Below are positions 9,156-17,884 of a DNA stretch of 64,000 bases, in pieces (position 1 is the first letter of the stretch; each line of letters begins with the position of its first letter). The translations under genes were made by a program, and so were the position numbers. The stretch is from Erwinia billingiae Eb661 (GTDB lineage Bacteria; Pseudomonadota; Gammaproteobacteria; Enterobacterales; Enterobacteriaceae), in NCBI RefSeq assembly GCF_000196615.1, contig NC_014306.1, positions 3,534,001 to 3,598,000 of the forward strand. Reading direction: 5' to 3'. The notes under the pieces were generated by a model. The model made no database searches. It was not told the origin of the DNA and saw nothing but the letters and a program-made list of their open reading frames with translations.

Positions 9156-9180
9156 TAAAAACCCGCCAAATGGCGGGTTA
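9156..9180 (-). terminator. Hairpin at the end of the tape-measure gene
   Basis: Nine-base arms ACCCGCCA/TGGCGGGT around two bases. Read on the minus strand the hairpin is followed by TTTTT, so it should stop late transcripts leaving the tape-measure gene. On the plus strand the U-run is missing. It marks the junction with the inserted ClpP-like gene. Transcription of the downstream baseplate genes must read through or restart. Confidence 0.7.
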
Positions 9181-11478
9181 CTGACTTGATAGCTTGCTTA
9201 CCTGACCCGGATAGGCCATGAGCATGGATGAATCAAATGCGCTGGTTGAAGAAGGAGCTTTTGTTGCCTGCTTGCTCATACCCCCGATTACTGTTGCAAC
9301 AAGTACCTGCCTGCCCTCATGGGTGAGTAACAGATTCACGGGTTGATTGCTGGCAGAAGACACTTTTGGTGGTACAGAAGGGTAGCGCCCCTTCTCTGCG
9401 TCGAAATCAGCTTGGGATGGACTCCAGGGTTTATAGCTCCCTCCATTAGCTTTCGCGTTCTCATGGGCAAGGCGATCGCGCTCTGACATTTCAGCGGACT
9501 GGGATGCAATTTGATCGTATCCCTTCCCTTCAGCCATTGCCTTAATGCGTCGATAAATTTCGACACCTGAACTTGCAATAGCATAACCAGCAGCGGTGAT
9601 AACCGTATTTTGCAGGCCACTTAAAGCAGACCCGAGCTTAGGCAACCCCTCCGCGCCAGTAAGAAACTTAATCGGCGTGAAAAGAGCCGAGGCTGCATGC
9701 TTCATGGCCCAAATTCCACCGCGTAATATCGCCAAGCCAGTCACCGCAAGTGCTGCCTGAGCGACGAACTTAGCCAACTCTGGGTTCTTATGGGCAATAT
9801 CAGTCATACGCTGCATAACTGACGTTAGTCCCTCAAGCCCTTTAGTGAACGTGTCCAGCAAGCCGCCGTCTTTACCCATGACCAACTGCAAGTTCTCCCA
9901 TTTTTTCTGGAAGTCGATCATCTTGCCATTATAAGTCCCGCCCACCGCACCGTAAGCCGAGTTCAGCCCTCGAGCCTTGTCGTATGAGTCTACGGAGTGA
10001 TGAATGGTCCCCATCTGTTTATCGATGAGGTTAAACATTTTGCCGCCGGTTCGGCCAAATATCAGGGCGTTCTCACGCTGAATTTGATCTTCGGTGTAGT
10101 TATTCTTTTGGTAGATTGGAAGAATCATCTTCTCGTAGTAATCAACCGGTGACTGGCTGAACAGTTGAGAGTTAATGAGAGGATTGCCGAGGAAGCGCTT
10201 TATGCCTCCCATTTTGTTCAGCTCGATTTTATTGGCGTCCCACACTCCCATTTTCATCAGGTCGTGCGTCACCTGATTAGGTAGCTTCACGATGCCGTTT
10301 AACCGGTTATAAGATGTCATGAGTGCATCACCGGCCGCACTGCCCTTCAACTCGCCGATAATCGGCTCAAGTTCAGCGAATAGTGCCTTATTGCTAAGGT
10401 TGAATGCTGAAGTCCCTGCCTTCGCCATAAATTGGCGGTATTGAGTGAAGTCGACGTTACCGCCAGAAGACTGGATCGCCTTAAATCCTGCATCCATCAA
10501 TTCGTTAAATCGCTGCGGGCTCTTCAGACCACCTGCTGTTTCAACAAAACGGAGCATGTCCATCTGCTTAGCCGTGGTCATTTCTTTCGTGTGCTCATCA
10601 AGCCCCTGTGACGCAAAATTAATGCGTGCCAGGACGGGTGCGGCCAATTTTGCAGCCTTCAATTGCTCCTCAATGGAGTGAGCACCTGATTCACGGAATA
10701 CACCCTGGGCCTCGGTGAAATACTTGAGCATGTCAGTGGTAGACGTGCCGAGTACTTTTGTGGTTTCTGAAAAATTCTGTGCATCCTTTAACGCCGCAGC
10801 CCCCATGCCGTATTGATTGAACTTCTCAGACATGGTTTCGTATTTTGCAGCCTCATTAACAAACCCATCCAGCATCTTGAAACCCAGATAACCGGTCGCA
10901 AGATTTGTCATGCCATCAGCATGAGAGCCAGGACCGAAGCCGCGATTGGATGAGCCATTGCCTCCGCCACCAGATCCGCCACCGCCCCAACCACCTGGTG
11001 GGACACCATTATTCCATCCGCCCCATTCGCTTCCCTGGCCTTGTGGCCCAGGCAAGGCCATTAGTCCATTACCCCGACGAGCTCCGCCACCGCCGCCAGC
11101 ACTACCAGCCGATAATGCAAATGCACCTGCAGCCATTGCTGGGAATGCAGATCCGCTGCCATAACCACCGGTCAGCGCAGGAAGATTTCGGGTGGCAGTA
11201 CTGGCTCTTTGTGCATGATCCGCTGCAGAACGCATAGCACTGGCATATTCATTCGCACCGCGCGTCGCACCTGAAAACTGGTTATTCATTACGCTGTTCA
11301 TGGAGCGCATTGCCGAGGTAGCTTCTTTGGCTGCACTGGTTACAGTCTTGATATTTTTCGCCATCTCAACGAATTTCTTATTGAGCTGGATGGCATCACG
11401 GCTAACCTGCAGCATGTTTCGGGTGATCTGGTCATCAAGGGCGATGCGAACAGCTACGCGATAAGCCTGAACATCCAT
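9178..11478 (-). CDS. Tail tape measure protein
   Basis: 766 residues from ATG 11478, which has GAGGTTTCT upstream; an upstream in-frame start at 11517 would read through a terminator hairpin. The N-terminus is helical and coiled-coil-like (residues 1-110), followed by a Gly-rich low-complexity stretch at about 145-190. A large helical core follows, with hydrophobic segments near residues 585-640 (FVAQAALAVTGLAILRGGIW). The protein sets tail length and lies downstream of the chaperone, tube and sheath genes as expected. The Gly-rich hinge is unusually long. Confidence 0.9.
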   Translation of the reverse strand: MDVQAYRVAVRIALDDQITRNMLQVSRDAIQLNKKFVEMAKNIKTVTSAAKEATSAMRSMNSVMNNQFSGATRGANEYASAMRSAADHAQRASTATRNLPALTGGYGSGSAFPAMAAGAFALSAGSAGGGGGARRGNGLMALPGPQGQGSEWGGWNNGVPPGGWGGGGSGGGGNGSSNRGFGPGSHADGMTNLATGYLGFKMLDGFVNEAAKYETMSEKFNQYGMGAAALKDAQNFSETTKVLGTSTTDMLKYFTEAQGVFRESGAHSIEEQLKAAKLAAPVLARINFASQGLDEHTKEMTTAKQMDMLRFVETAGGLKSPQRFNELMDAGFKAIQSSGGNVDFTQYRQFMAKAGTSAFNLSNKALFAELEPIIGELKGSAAGDALMTSYNRLNGIVKLPNQVTHDLMKMGVWDANKIELNKMGGIKRFLGNPLINSQLFSQSPVDYYEKMILPIYQKNNYTEDQIQRENALIFGRTGGKMFNLIDKQMGTIHHSVDSYDKARGLNSAYGAVGGTYNGKMIDFQKKWENLQLVMGKDGGLLDTFTKGLEGLTSVMQRMTDIAHKNPELAKFVAQAALAVTGLAILRGGIWAMKHAASALFTPIKFLTGAEGLPKLGSALSGLQNTVITAAGYAIASSGVEIYRRIKAMAEGKGYDQIASQSAEMSERDRLAHENAKANGGSYKPWSPSQADFDAEKGRYPSVPPKVSSASNQPVNLLLTHEGRQVLVATVIGGMSKQATKAPSSTSAFDSSMLMAYPGQVSKLSSQ

Positions 11479-11502
11479 AGAAACCTCTTTGTTTGGGCAT
11501 AA

Positions 11503-11527
11503 AAAAACCCAGCTCATTGGCTGGGTC
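11503..11527 (-). terminator. Terminator after the signal-peptide protein
   Basis: Arms ACCCAG/CTGGGT with a run of seven T on the minus strand. It follows the gene ending at 11555 and precedes the tape measure, which suggests that the 11555-12052 gene is a self-contained insert in the tail operon. Confidence 0.75.
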
Positions 11528-11554
11528 TGAGATGTATTTAGCGAGAGCTAATTA

Positions 11555-12052
11555 CTAAAGCTTAATCTCACATGCTGTAGCGAACTGGTTAACAGCTTTG
11601 CTGGAACCAGAAACATTTGCTGTTACTGAGTGTTGCCCGATGACATCGCTGGAAATCCCAACTATCATCTTCGATTTAGCCTTTGCAGCCTCTTTCAAAA
11701 TTTGAGTTATGATGTCTTTGTCATCAACTCCAGCCTGAATATATTTATCATTTCTTTCTTCAAATGATGATTTCATTTTTTTTATATCACCCGAATCAAT
11801 CTTGACAAACATATCTACTGGTAGATGGGAGGCTTTTTCAGGCTGATTAGAGCGCTCGATATACGCGAAGGAGAGTTCATTTTTTGTGCAATCAAATATA
11901 AGTGCGCTACTGTCGTTGTAATCTCCGATTGAAGCAACCATGGTCGCTTTCTTACCACCAGAGAAGATGTCGTCGTCTACACTAGTTGCCCATTGGGCGT
12001 GTGCCACACCTGTTATAGACGCCAATAAAATCACTAATCCTATCTTCTTCAT
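11555..12052 (-). CDS. Exported protein of unknown function (tail-module moron)
   Basis: 165 residues with a clear signal peptide (MKKIGLVILLASITGVAHAQ, cleavage after AHA). The mature part is hydrophilic with two cysteines (IFDCTKNEL and ATACEIKL) that could form a disulphide in the periplasm. I do not recognise a family. It is flanked by terminators on both sides inside the late operon. A lysogenic-conversion role, such as blocking superinfecting phage in the periplasm, is a guess from location and export only. Confidence 0.75.
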   Translation of the reverse strand: MKKIGLVILLASITGVAHAQWATSVDDDIFSGGKKATMVASIGDYNDSSALIFDCTKNELSFAYIERSNQPEKASHLPVDMFVKIDSGDIKKMKSSFEERNDKYIQAGVDDKDIITQILKEAAKAKSKMIVGISSDVIGQHSVTANVSGSSKAVNQFATACEIKL

Positions 12053-12112
12053 ATCCCTGCCCCAAGAGTAATGTTCGGAGTAATCCTAAAGGGAGTCTTA
12101 TGCAAATGGAAG

Positions 12113-12136
12113 CAAAAAACCCGCGAGTGCGGGTTG
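12113..12136 (-). terminator. Terminator after the Doc-like gene
   Basis: Arms CCCGC/GCGGG with a six-T run on the minus strand, three bases after the Doc-like stop. It closes the toxin module as its own transcription unit. Confidence 0.75.
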
Positions 12137-12138
12137 TT

Positions 12139-12621
12139 TCAATCAATCTTGGAAATTCTTAGCCTAACAATTTCGCATACTGTGAGCCTAACTTTGGCAC
12201 ACAAATTCCTGGCATCATAGGACCTAGACCAGTGGCATAGCCAGTTTTCCAAATCTTCCGCGTCGTACTCTTTTTTTGCCATACCTTCAGCAATGGTCAC
12301 TACTTCATGGTCGGGAGCCGTCAACTCGTAACCATTTATGAGCAAAAAGATGTAACCAGACATCATAGCTGTGCGCTTGTTGGCGTTAGCGAAAGGATGA
12401 TTTTGAATGAGGCTTTCAATGAGTGCTGCAGACAGATGAAACATGTCATCTGTCTGCTCATAATATCTGATTTGGCTTGGTCTTGCTTGGGATGAACCTA
12501 ATCCATTGAGGTTTAGGATTTCGATAGGCTCATTAGGAGTTTGGGCCTCGATCAATGACGTATTGATATAGACAATATCATCAACAGACAGGTAGTTAAC
12601 TCCATCAACATGCTCTGCCAT
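12139..12621 (-). CDS. Doc-type (Fic/Doc) toxin
   Basis: 160 residues. The active-site loop HPFANANKRTA fits the Doc pattern HxFx(N/D)ANKR and not the AMP-transferring Fic pattern ending GNGR. Family knowledge: Doc proteins phosphorylate elongation factor Tu and stop translation. At 160 residues it is longer than P1 Doc (about 126), with a Cys- and Arg-containing C-terminal tail after residue 125. It starts ten bases after a 59-residue ORF that is the likely antitoxin, and it ends at a terminator. A stability or defence module carried in the tail region is the probable role. Confidence 0.85.
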   Translation of the reverse strand: MAEHVDGVNYLSVDDIVYINTSLIEAQTPNEPIEILNLNGLGSSQARPSQIRYYEQTDDMFHLSAALIESLIQNHPFANANKRTAMMSGYIFLLINGYELTAPDHEVVTIAEGMAKKEYDAEDLENWLCHWSRSYDARNLCAKVRLTVCEIVRLRISKID

Positions 12622-12631
12622 GTGTATTCAC

Positions 12632-12811
12632 TTACACCTTAGATAGGTCTTCCATAGCTTTTTCGTAGCGCGCGAAACCAAAGCCAAAAGCATTTTTGAC
12701 CTGATCAAGATGAGTCGTATCATCACTCATTGCCGCTTGCGGAGATGCTACGATGCTCTTGTCACGAGGCGGAATGTACAATCTCTCTACCTTTTTTTGT
12801 GCGTGACCCAT
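12632..12811 (-). CDS. Probable antitoxin partner of the Doc-like toxin
   Basis: 59 residues, MGHAQKKVERLYIPPRDK at the N-terminus and FGFGFARYEKAMEDL near the C-terminus. GAGGGTATACCC precedes the ATG at 12811. It lies immediately upstream of the Doc-like gene on the same strand, the normal order for phd-doc. The sequence does not look like Phd (no recognisable Phd/YefM DNA-binding start) nor like VbhA-type Fic inhibitors (no S/TxxxE(G/N) motif). It may therefore be a new antitoxin type. Function rests on position. Confidence 0.65.
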   Translation of the reverse strand: MGHAQKKVERLYIPPRDKSIVASPQAAMSDDTTHLDQVKNAFGFGFARYEKAMEDLSKV

Positions 12812-12860
12812 GGGTATACCCTCTCAAATTACTTAAAGCAGCCGATGCATAATGACTCAG

Positions 12861-13052
12861 CTAGTTGGTATCGTTTCCGATACCGGATAGAAGTGATTCT
12901 ATAGCTGCAACGTGCAAGTTGCAACCAGACAAGTTTTTATCACTGCGATAGAGACTCTGAATGGAAGTTTGAACACCCCATTTTTTACATATACCTAAAG
13001 CAGCATTCAAAATGGAACTCTCTACGGCCTTCTCATGAGCTTTAATGCCCAT
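12861..13052 (-). CDS. Small hypothetical protein
   Basis: 63 residues (MGIKAHEKAVESSILNAALG) with three cysteines and no recognised domain. The ribosome site is poor. It is the only sizeable reading frame between the toxin module and the tail genes on this strand. It may be real, or a remnant of material inserted with the toxin module. Confidence 0.4.
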   Translation of the reverse strand: MGIKAHEKAVESSILNAALGICKKWGVQTSIQSLYRSDKNLSGCNLHVAAIESLLSGIGNDTN

Positions 13053-13125
13053 ATAAAATCATCAATTTTTCGTAGTGCGAGATTTTTCTTGTAAGAGCCT
13101 CCTCGCCTTCTTCGCCATGTAGTCA

Positions 13126-13563
13126 TCAGTAAGCTTTGAAGCCAGTCGTGATAGCCAGCCCAATTGCATCCATCAGAGGGTCAATCTTCCTGACGTATGC
13201 GGGGCCAATGAATGGCCTTGGCGGGATGCGGTCTGTGCCAACTTCCTGCCACAATCCGATTTCGCTTTTGGTCCCTACTATTGCCGCCAGCCCCACTACC
13301 TGACTTTCAATTGTGTCGCGAAGCTCTCCGGAACGAAGTAATGGCTCATTGGCTGAGTATCCAGCTGATAAACGCCCTGCCATTGTTGAGTCAGCGAGTT
13401 GCGCCCAGGCATCGAAAGAGCCAACGGCAGGCTGGTAAATGCCCAGCTCTTCTTTTGCCGTTTCCTCAATGTCCTTGACGATCAGCTTAAACTGACTTTC
13501 AAGGCCAATCGCAATTGCAGCGGAAGACTGAGCAATCTCTCTTGCGAACATATCAAGATCCAT
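13126..13563 (-). CDS. HK97 gp10-like tail/neck completion protein
   Basis: 145 residues from ATG 13563, which overlaps the stop of the frameshifted chaperone frame and has GGAGGAG upstream. The C-terminal part (IGLWQEVGTDRIPPRPFIGPA) carries the PPRPF motif typical of gp10-like morphogenesis proteins. These act in head-tail joining or tail completion. Its place after the chaperones is unusual, as it is more often found among neck genes. Confidence 0.7.
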   Translation of the reverse strand: MDLDMFAREIAQSSAAIAIGLESQFKLIVKDIEETAKEELGIYQPAVGSFDAWAQLADSTMAGRLSAGYSANEPLLRSGELRDTIESQVVGLAAIVGTKSEIGLWQEVGTDRIPPRPFIGPAYVRKIDPLMDAIGLAITTGFKAY

Positions 13564-14122
13564 CACGTGCTCTCCTCCCACTGCCGGGTTGTCCAGTTGT
13601 AAACGCCGCCCTCAAACTCTCTGGTTACAACACCCATCGCTATCCGCTCATGAGGGAGTAATTCATTCAAGCCAGGGAAAATCACGCTGAAAGGAACCCC
13701 TGACTTCATCAGCCAGCACTGGTTAACGAAGCCGGGGTTCTGGGCTAGTTTTTTGCTGCGGCATCCACTGCGTCAGCTGCGCTTTCTTCTTCGCTCTTAA
13801 CCCGGAGATATTTGGTGACGGCCTTCAAACCTTCCTTGCCCAAAATCGAAAGCATCGTTTCAACCTGCTTTGCGTTCTGCGGAACCGCATAATCATCGCC
13901 ATCAATTTCAGCTACCGCGGCAACGGGGAATGCATACAGGTTCATATACATCACGTTCATTGCCATCTCCGCACCGACCGCAACGGTCAGGCGAGACTCC
14001 TGAAGCGGATCCAGTTCGCGCAGTGTGATTAACCTGCCTTTTGAGTCTTTCACCTGGTTATCTTTTACTGCCGGTGCCTTCACTTCTTCATCTTTGGTTT
14101 CGTGCACTGTTACCTGAGCCAT
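13563..14122 (-). CDS. Frameshift product: tail assembly chaperone GT
   Basis: If ribosomes slip back one base at the A AAA AAC heptamer (13748-13754, minus strand), the 125-residue G-like protein is extended by about 61 residues ending REFEGGVYNWTTRQWEEST. The -1 frame is open from the slip site to its stop at 13563-13565, which overlaps the next start. This is the lambda G/GT arrangement, found just upstream of the tape-measure gene in many long-tailed phages. The extension has no good start of its own, which supports the frameshift. Confidence 0.8.
13745..14122 (-). CDS. Tail assembly chaperone G-like
   Basis: 125 residues, acidic at both ends, with the middle segment KGRLITLRELDPLQESRLTV seen in tail-tube chaperone families. 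It follows the tail tube gene and precedes the tape-measure region, and ends just after a slippery AAAAAAC. AAGGGAAATAA precedes its start. It should bind the tape measure protein while the tube assembles and does not enter the virion. Confidence 0.8.
   Translation of the reverse strand: MAQVTVHETKDEEVKAPAVKDNQVKDSKGRLITLRELDPLQESRLTVAVGAEMAMNVMYMNLYAFPVAAVAEIDGDDYAVPQNAKQVETMLSILGKEGLKAVTKYLRVKSEEESAADAVDAAAKN
13748..13754 (-). other. -1 ribosomal frameshift site
   Basis: The minus strand reads GC A AAA AAC TAG, so the canonical slippery heptamer A AAA AAC sits in the correct phase right before the zero-frame stop. An adjacent AGCC/GGCT stem with one bulge could form downstream, although its spacing is short. 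The heptamer and phase are seen directly; the slip frequency cannot be judged. Confidence 0.8.
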
Positions 14123-14132
14123 TTATTTTCCC

Positions 14133-14564
14133 TTAGTTAACTTTTTTGCGGCGGTTTGCGGTGAATGCCAGTGTCTGGCTGACGGTCTTTTCACCCTGTT
14201 TGTTACCAGCATCGGTGAGGTGGAATGACACGCCTTCATAACGGTAAACGCTGAGGGTACCATTTGATTCAGTGATGCTTTCTGTGATGGTGCCGCGTTG
14301 CTGATCGATACCGTTGAAGTAGTTCTCTTCCCACTGCGCCCAGAAGTCATCCAGCGTGCCGTCCATACGCTCGGCGGTGATAGTGCCGTTCCAGCCGATC
14401 GGGATTTGCAACTCATCACTCACGCCATTCAGCGGGGTGATTTTCTGGTTGGAGACCTGTGGCTTAGCGTCGAAGGTCATAATTTTCGGGATGCGAAGCT
14501 TGCCGGTAGGCGTGTTGATATCAACGGCGACGTCGCGGCCCAGAGTGTAGCCAAGTTGCGGCAT
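14133..14564 (-). CDS. Tail tube protein
   Basis: 143 residues, directly after the sheath gene in transcription order, with a GGAGAATTACC ribosome site. The sequence is beta-rich (IPIGWNGTITAERMDGTLDD). Length and the sheath-tube-chaperone order match the inner tube of contractile tails. By order it is the tube. Sequence likeness to P2 FII is weak. Confidence 0.8.
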   Translation of the reverse strand: MPQLGYTLGRDVAVDINTPTGKLRIPKIMTFDAKPQVSNQKITPLNGVSDELQIPIGWNGTITAERMDGTLDDFWAQWEENYFNGIDQQRGTITESITESNGTLSVYRYEGVSFHLTDAGNKQGEKTVSQTLAFTANRRKKVN

Positions 14565-14609
14565 GGTAATTCTCCAAGAAGAAGCCCCGGATTAGCAGGG
14601 CTAAGGTTG

Positions 14610-16166
14610 TTAGCTGGATGGGGTATTGGAAACCGCGATTGAAACGCTGCCACCACCTTCCAGATTCACCAGGAAGTAGCGCACCACGTTGAGGTATTTG
14701 ACCTGCACGTCAGCCACCATGTAACCCAGTGCAACGCGGGAATCTGGGTTATTAGAAGCATCCAGTTTCACGGAGAAGGCCGGGCCGCCGTTCGGGTCAC
14801 CAATCATCTCTGCATCTTCGAGGGATGTGAGGAATGACTCGATGGTGCTCTTCGTTTCCCTGCGCAGTTCGGTTGTCTGGTTCTGGCCCACAACATCACC
14901 AAAGCTTGCCGCGATGGTCAGCGATAAGTAGTTGGTCATGCGGGTGTAAGTGTCATCGTTCTGGCTCTGCACTGAGCTGGTATTCCGGCCGGAACGCATG
15001 CCGAAATAGTTTCCGCCAGGGCACGGGTTTGTGATGACGTCCAGACGAGCAGAGTTGATCGCACCAATCTCAGGGATTGAGTAAGGCTGATTTGCCAGTT
15101 GGCGCTGCGTTGCGATGATGGTGCTGATCCGCTTATTCAGCGTGGAAATATGCGGTGACCGGGACGCGATATTAGCTGCTTCGAAAGTTGCCGGCGAAAT
15201 CATCCGGTTCACACCGTTCACCGTGTCTTTCCAGTACGGCCAGTCACCGACGATCACTTTCATGTGCCAGTCATCAACACCGGAAGTGTTGAGCAGTGTT
15301 GAAAGTGCCGAATAGGTCGTACCAGCCACACCCTGACTGATACCAAATGAACCTTCCGCTGCAGCAAAAGTTGCCATAGTCGGCCAGGCCGTTGAATCAG
15401 TCAGATCTGCCAGGTTGATTACCTGAGAATTGGTGCCGCGCAGCGCATACATACCCTTACGGGTAGTACTGGTGCCATCCGTACCCAGAAGCGTGGTATC
15501 AGTGATGGTCGCAGTGCCATCGGTGCCGCCCGCCATGGTATAGCTTGCGACAACATTCGGCACTGCGGTACTGGTTCCGATCGTTGCAATCGCTAACTGA
15601 CTTGCTCCACGAACGCTTGTTTGCCCGTTATTCACAGCACTCAGCATGTTTGCCCATAGAGTCGCGCCGGTACCGGTGATGTTATCGAACACTTCAGCAC
15701 TCTGGCCCGGCAGGTTGATCGTAAGCTTGTAAGAACTTACTGCTGTACCAGCCGTTACTGCTGCCTGAATGCTATTCCCACGCGTACCGGTATAAATGGC
15801 GGTCAGTGTGATACCAGTCACTGGAGTTGACGCCGTATCCTTCAGAGCGATACTGGCTGCCATATCGGTGCCGTCGGTCACGCGAACGCAGTTAAGATTA
15901 GTCGCGCCCAACTGAAGAGAGATTGAGACGGCCGTTGAAAGGTCGTATTTACGGTTCTGCGGAGATCCGAGATAGAGCGACTGGTCAGTATCCGAACCAA
16001 CCAGAAACGCGCTGTTAACCGGGCCCCAACTGCCAATGCCGACAATACCAAGGCCGTCAGTCGCAACGCCATTGATGTATCGCGTTTTCGGTGCCACAAC
16101 CTGAACATACAAATCAGGGGCCGTGAGCGCCGTAGTGTTTAAACTGCCAGATTGGTAAATCGGCAT
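14610..16166 (-). CDS. Contractile tail sheath protein
   Basis: 518 residues from ATG 16166 (GGAGAAGAAC upstream). The N-terminus TALTAPDLYVQVVAPKTRYI and the C-terminal domain with RVALGYMVADVQVKYLNVVR are sheath-like. The long Thr/Gly-rich middle is the surface-exposed insertion domain. Presence of a sheath shows a myovirus-type particle. The gene is followed by the tube gene. Confidence 0.88.
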   Translation of the reverse strand: MPIYQSGSLNTTALTAPDLYVQVVAPKTRYINGVATDGLGIVGIGSWGPVNSAFLVGSDTDQSLYLGSPQNRKYDLSTAVSISLQLGATNLNCVRVTDGTDMAASIALKDTASTPVTGITLTAIYTGTRGNSIQAAVTAGTAVSSYKLTINLPGQSAEVFDNITGTGATLWANMLSAVNNGQTSVRGASQLAIATIGTSTAVPNVVASYTMAGGTDGTATITDTTLLGTDGTSTTRKGMYALRGTNSQVINLADLTDSTAWPTMATFAAAEGSFGISQGVAGTTYSALSTLLNTSGVDDWHMKVIVGDWPYWKDTVNGVNRMISPATFEAANIASRSPHISTLNKRISTIIATQRQLANQPYSIPEIGAINSARLDVITNPCPGGNYFGMRSGRNTSSVQSQNDDTYTRMTNYLSLTIAASFGDVVGQNQTTELRRETKSTIESFLTSLEDAEMIGDPNGGPAFSVKLDASNNPDSRVALGYMVADVQVKYLNVVRYFLVNLEGGGSVSIAVSNTPSS

Positions 16167-16226
16167 GTTCTTCTCCAAATACAAAACCCGCCACATTGGG
16201 CGGGTTGGGATGTCACAGGGGGTGAA

Positions 16227-16412
16227 TTACGCGGCGCGCTTGATCACGTACACGGCCTGCTCACCTTCGAGGATTTCTTTGATCGTTGCTGAGTCGCTAA
16301 TCTCTTCACCAACCTGATAGTCAGCAAAGGCATGGCGAACCACCAGGATGTAGCCTGGCCCTTTCGTATCAGCCTTAGCGACTGGCGCTGTTTCTTCTGC
16401 AGAATCTGCCAT
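16227..16412 (-). CDS. Small protein before the sheath
   Basis: 61 residues with an acidic, probably disordered N-terminus and a short folded C-terminus (YILVVRHAFADYQVGEEISD). Its position just upstream of the sheath is shared by the small DUF2635-type protein of Mu-like tails, but I cannot confirm the family. GGAGTAAGAA precedes the start. Confidence 0.65.
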   Translation of the reverse strand: MADSAEETAPVAKADTKGPGYILVVRHAFADYQVGEEISDSATIKEILEGEQAVYVIKRAA

Positions 16413-16415
16413 TTC

Positions 16416-17237
16416 TTACTCCAGAATGGTTTTAATGAGGTTGCCTGAGGTGTCGGTAATATTCATCACAGGAGCGATAACCTGCGGCGCTGCAATGGTT
16501 TGAGTTGTGGCGTAGTTGACGGTGTAAATCAGGTCGCGGCGATAAACGAGGTAGTTCTCGCTGGCATCAGTATCAAACTGGCGCTTATAAAGTATGTAGG
16601 CCGGGGCAAAGTCGCCCAGTGAAACATTGCTCTCTTCTGACAAAGCAGAGTCAAGAGCCGGGCCTATCAGGGAGCGCATTTGTGGTGAAGGCGCCCAAAC
16701 GGTTATCTGAAAGTCCTTCTCCTGCCTGCGAAGTTCTCTCGAAGCCGTGCCCACGCCGCCAGTACGCGCAATAATGGTTCTGGCATCAGGAATGCTAATG
16801 ACCGGCCCTGCATTACTCGCGCCAGGTATCTGGGATGCCATGGCGGTAGCTACTGAGGTAAGTGAATCGCCCCCCTGAACCGGATAGTGATATCCAACGC
16901 CATCAATCAGAAAGTAAACGTTCGTCGGCAGCGATACGGCACCGGAAAGAGTCACCTGCTGACCTGATACCGTTGCGATCATCGGAGGTTCGCCTGTACT
17001 GATTACCCGGTAAGGGCGCCCCAATTCACTGCCAATCTTCCGCTCAGTTGGTAATGCCCATACCGAGATATGAGCCCCGCCGGCATTGATATCCTGCTGC
17101 AATATGTTGGGAACCGGCCAGCCAGGGTAAATCTTGATGACTGCATTTGCGATGCTTAGTGATGCAGTGCCATTCGGATATACCGTGGCAGCCACTTTCG
17201 CGGCGATCACATTGCTTACTTCTGATTGGTCAGCCAT
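16416..17237 (-). CDS. Neck/tail terminator-type protein
   Basis: 273 residues. The mid segment SRELRRQEKDFQITVWAPSP followed by MRSLIGPALDSAL is typical of proteins that cap the tail or join it to the head. The beta-rich N-terminal half has an unusual inserted region (residues 75-150). Start overlaps the preceding gene's end. The exact neck role (terminator or completion) cannot be fixed from sequence. Confidence 0.6.
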   Translation of the reverse strand: MADQSEVSNVIAAKVAATVYPNGTASLSIANAVIKIYPGWPVPNILQQDINAGGAHISVWALPTERKIGSELGRPYRVISTGEPPMIATVSGQQVTLSGAVSLPTNVYFLIDGVGYHYPVQGGDSLTSVATAMASQIPGASNAGPVISIPDARTIIARTGGVGTASRELRRQEKDFQITVWAPSPQMRSLIGPALDSALSEESNVSLGDFAPAYILYKRQFDTDASENYLVYRRDLIYTVNYATTQTIAAPQVIAPVMNITDTSGNLIKTILE

Positions 17238-17238
17238 A

Positions 17239-17883
17239 TCACACCATTGCCTGCATCGCGGTCACGCGCCAGCCCATATCGGTTAGTTCAGCACTTGAGA
17301 TGACATAGCGGCGCTCAATATCGTCGGTGATAATGTCGCTGGTACGCAGAGTGATACCCGGATAAGCGGGAAACAGGATTGCATACCATGGCGTTTTTGC
17401 ATCAGCCGGTAGATTCAGGGAGCTTTTCTCCCCTTTCGTACCCTGCAGGATGCTGGCAGGCCAGCCAGACATAATCGCCAACTCGTTAGCCGCGGTTGTG
17501 CCTCCATACCCCTGTAGCCCACCACTCCCCGGCTCCTGCGTTGTCCGAAGAACCTTTATGATTCTGTTGGTCTGAACGCAATAGATAGGGAGAGTGGTTT
17601 GCATTGCGGCCACAAAGAAAGTGCCATCCTGAGGGGAAACCAGAAAATCACCGGTTAGGAACTCACGCCCATCAAACACACCTAGCCACGTAGCCTGCCC
17701 GTATTTATTCGGTGCGCTGTATGAGAAATTCGTGGTGAAGGATGCCGGCAGCGTTTGAAGTGATTCATTTGCAAGCGGATCCGCTGCACTTGTTGCCCTG
17801 AACTGCTGAGCATCATAACCGATACGCTTCGCCGCTTTACCGTAGCCGATATAAACCTTACTTCTCAGCTTTGCAGCATCCAT
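17239..17883 (-). CDS. Neck protein, unknown family
   Basis: 214 residues with one recognisable feature, a beta-rich middle (GVFDGREFLTGDFLVSPQDG) resembling proteins that bind to nucleic-acid-filled neck rings in other myoviruses. It lies in the connector cluster between the coat and sheath genes and is tightly spaced on both sides. Function is inferred from position. Confidence 0.6.
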   Translation of the reverse strand: MDAAKLRSKVYIGYGKAAKRIGYDAQQFRATSAADPLANESLQTLPASFTTNFSYSAPNKYGQATWLGVFDGREFLTGDFLVSPQDGTFFVAAMQTTLPIYCVQTNRIIKVLRTTQEPGSGGLQGYGGTTAANELAIMSGWPASILQGTKGEKSSLNLPADAKTPWYAILFPAYPGITLRTSDIITDDIERRYVISSAELTDMGWRVTAMQAMV

Positions 17884-17884
17884 A

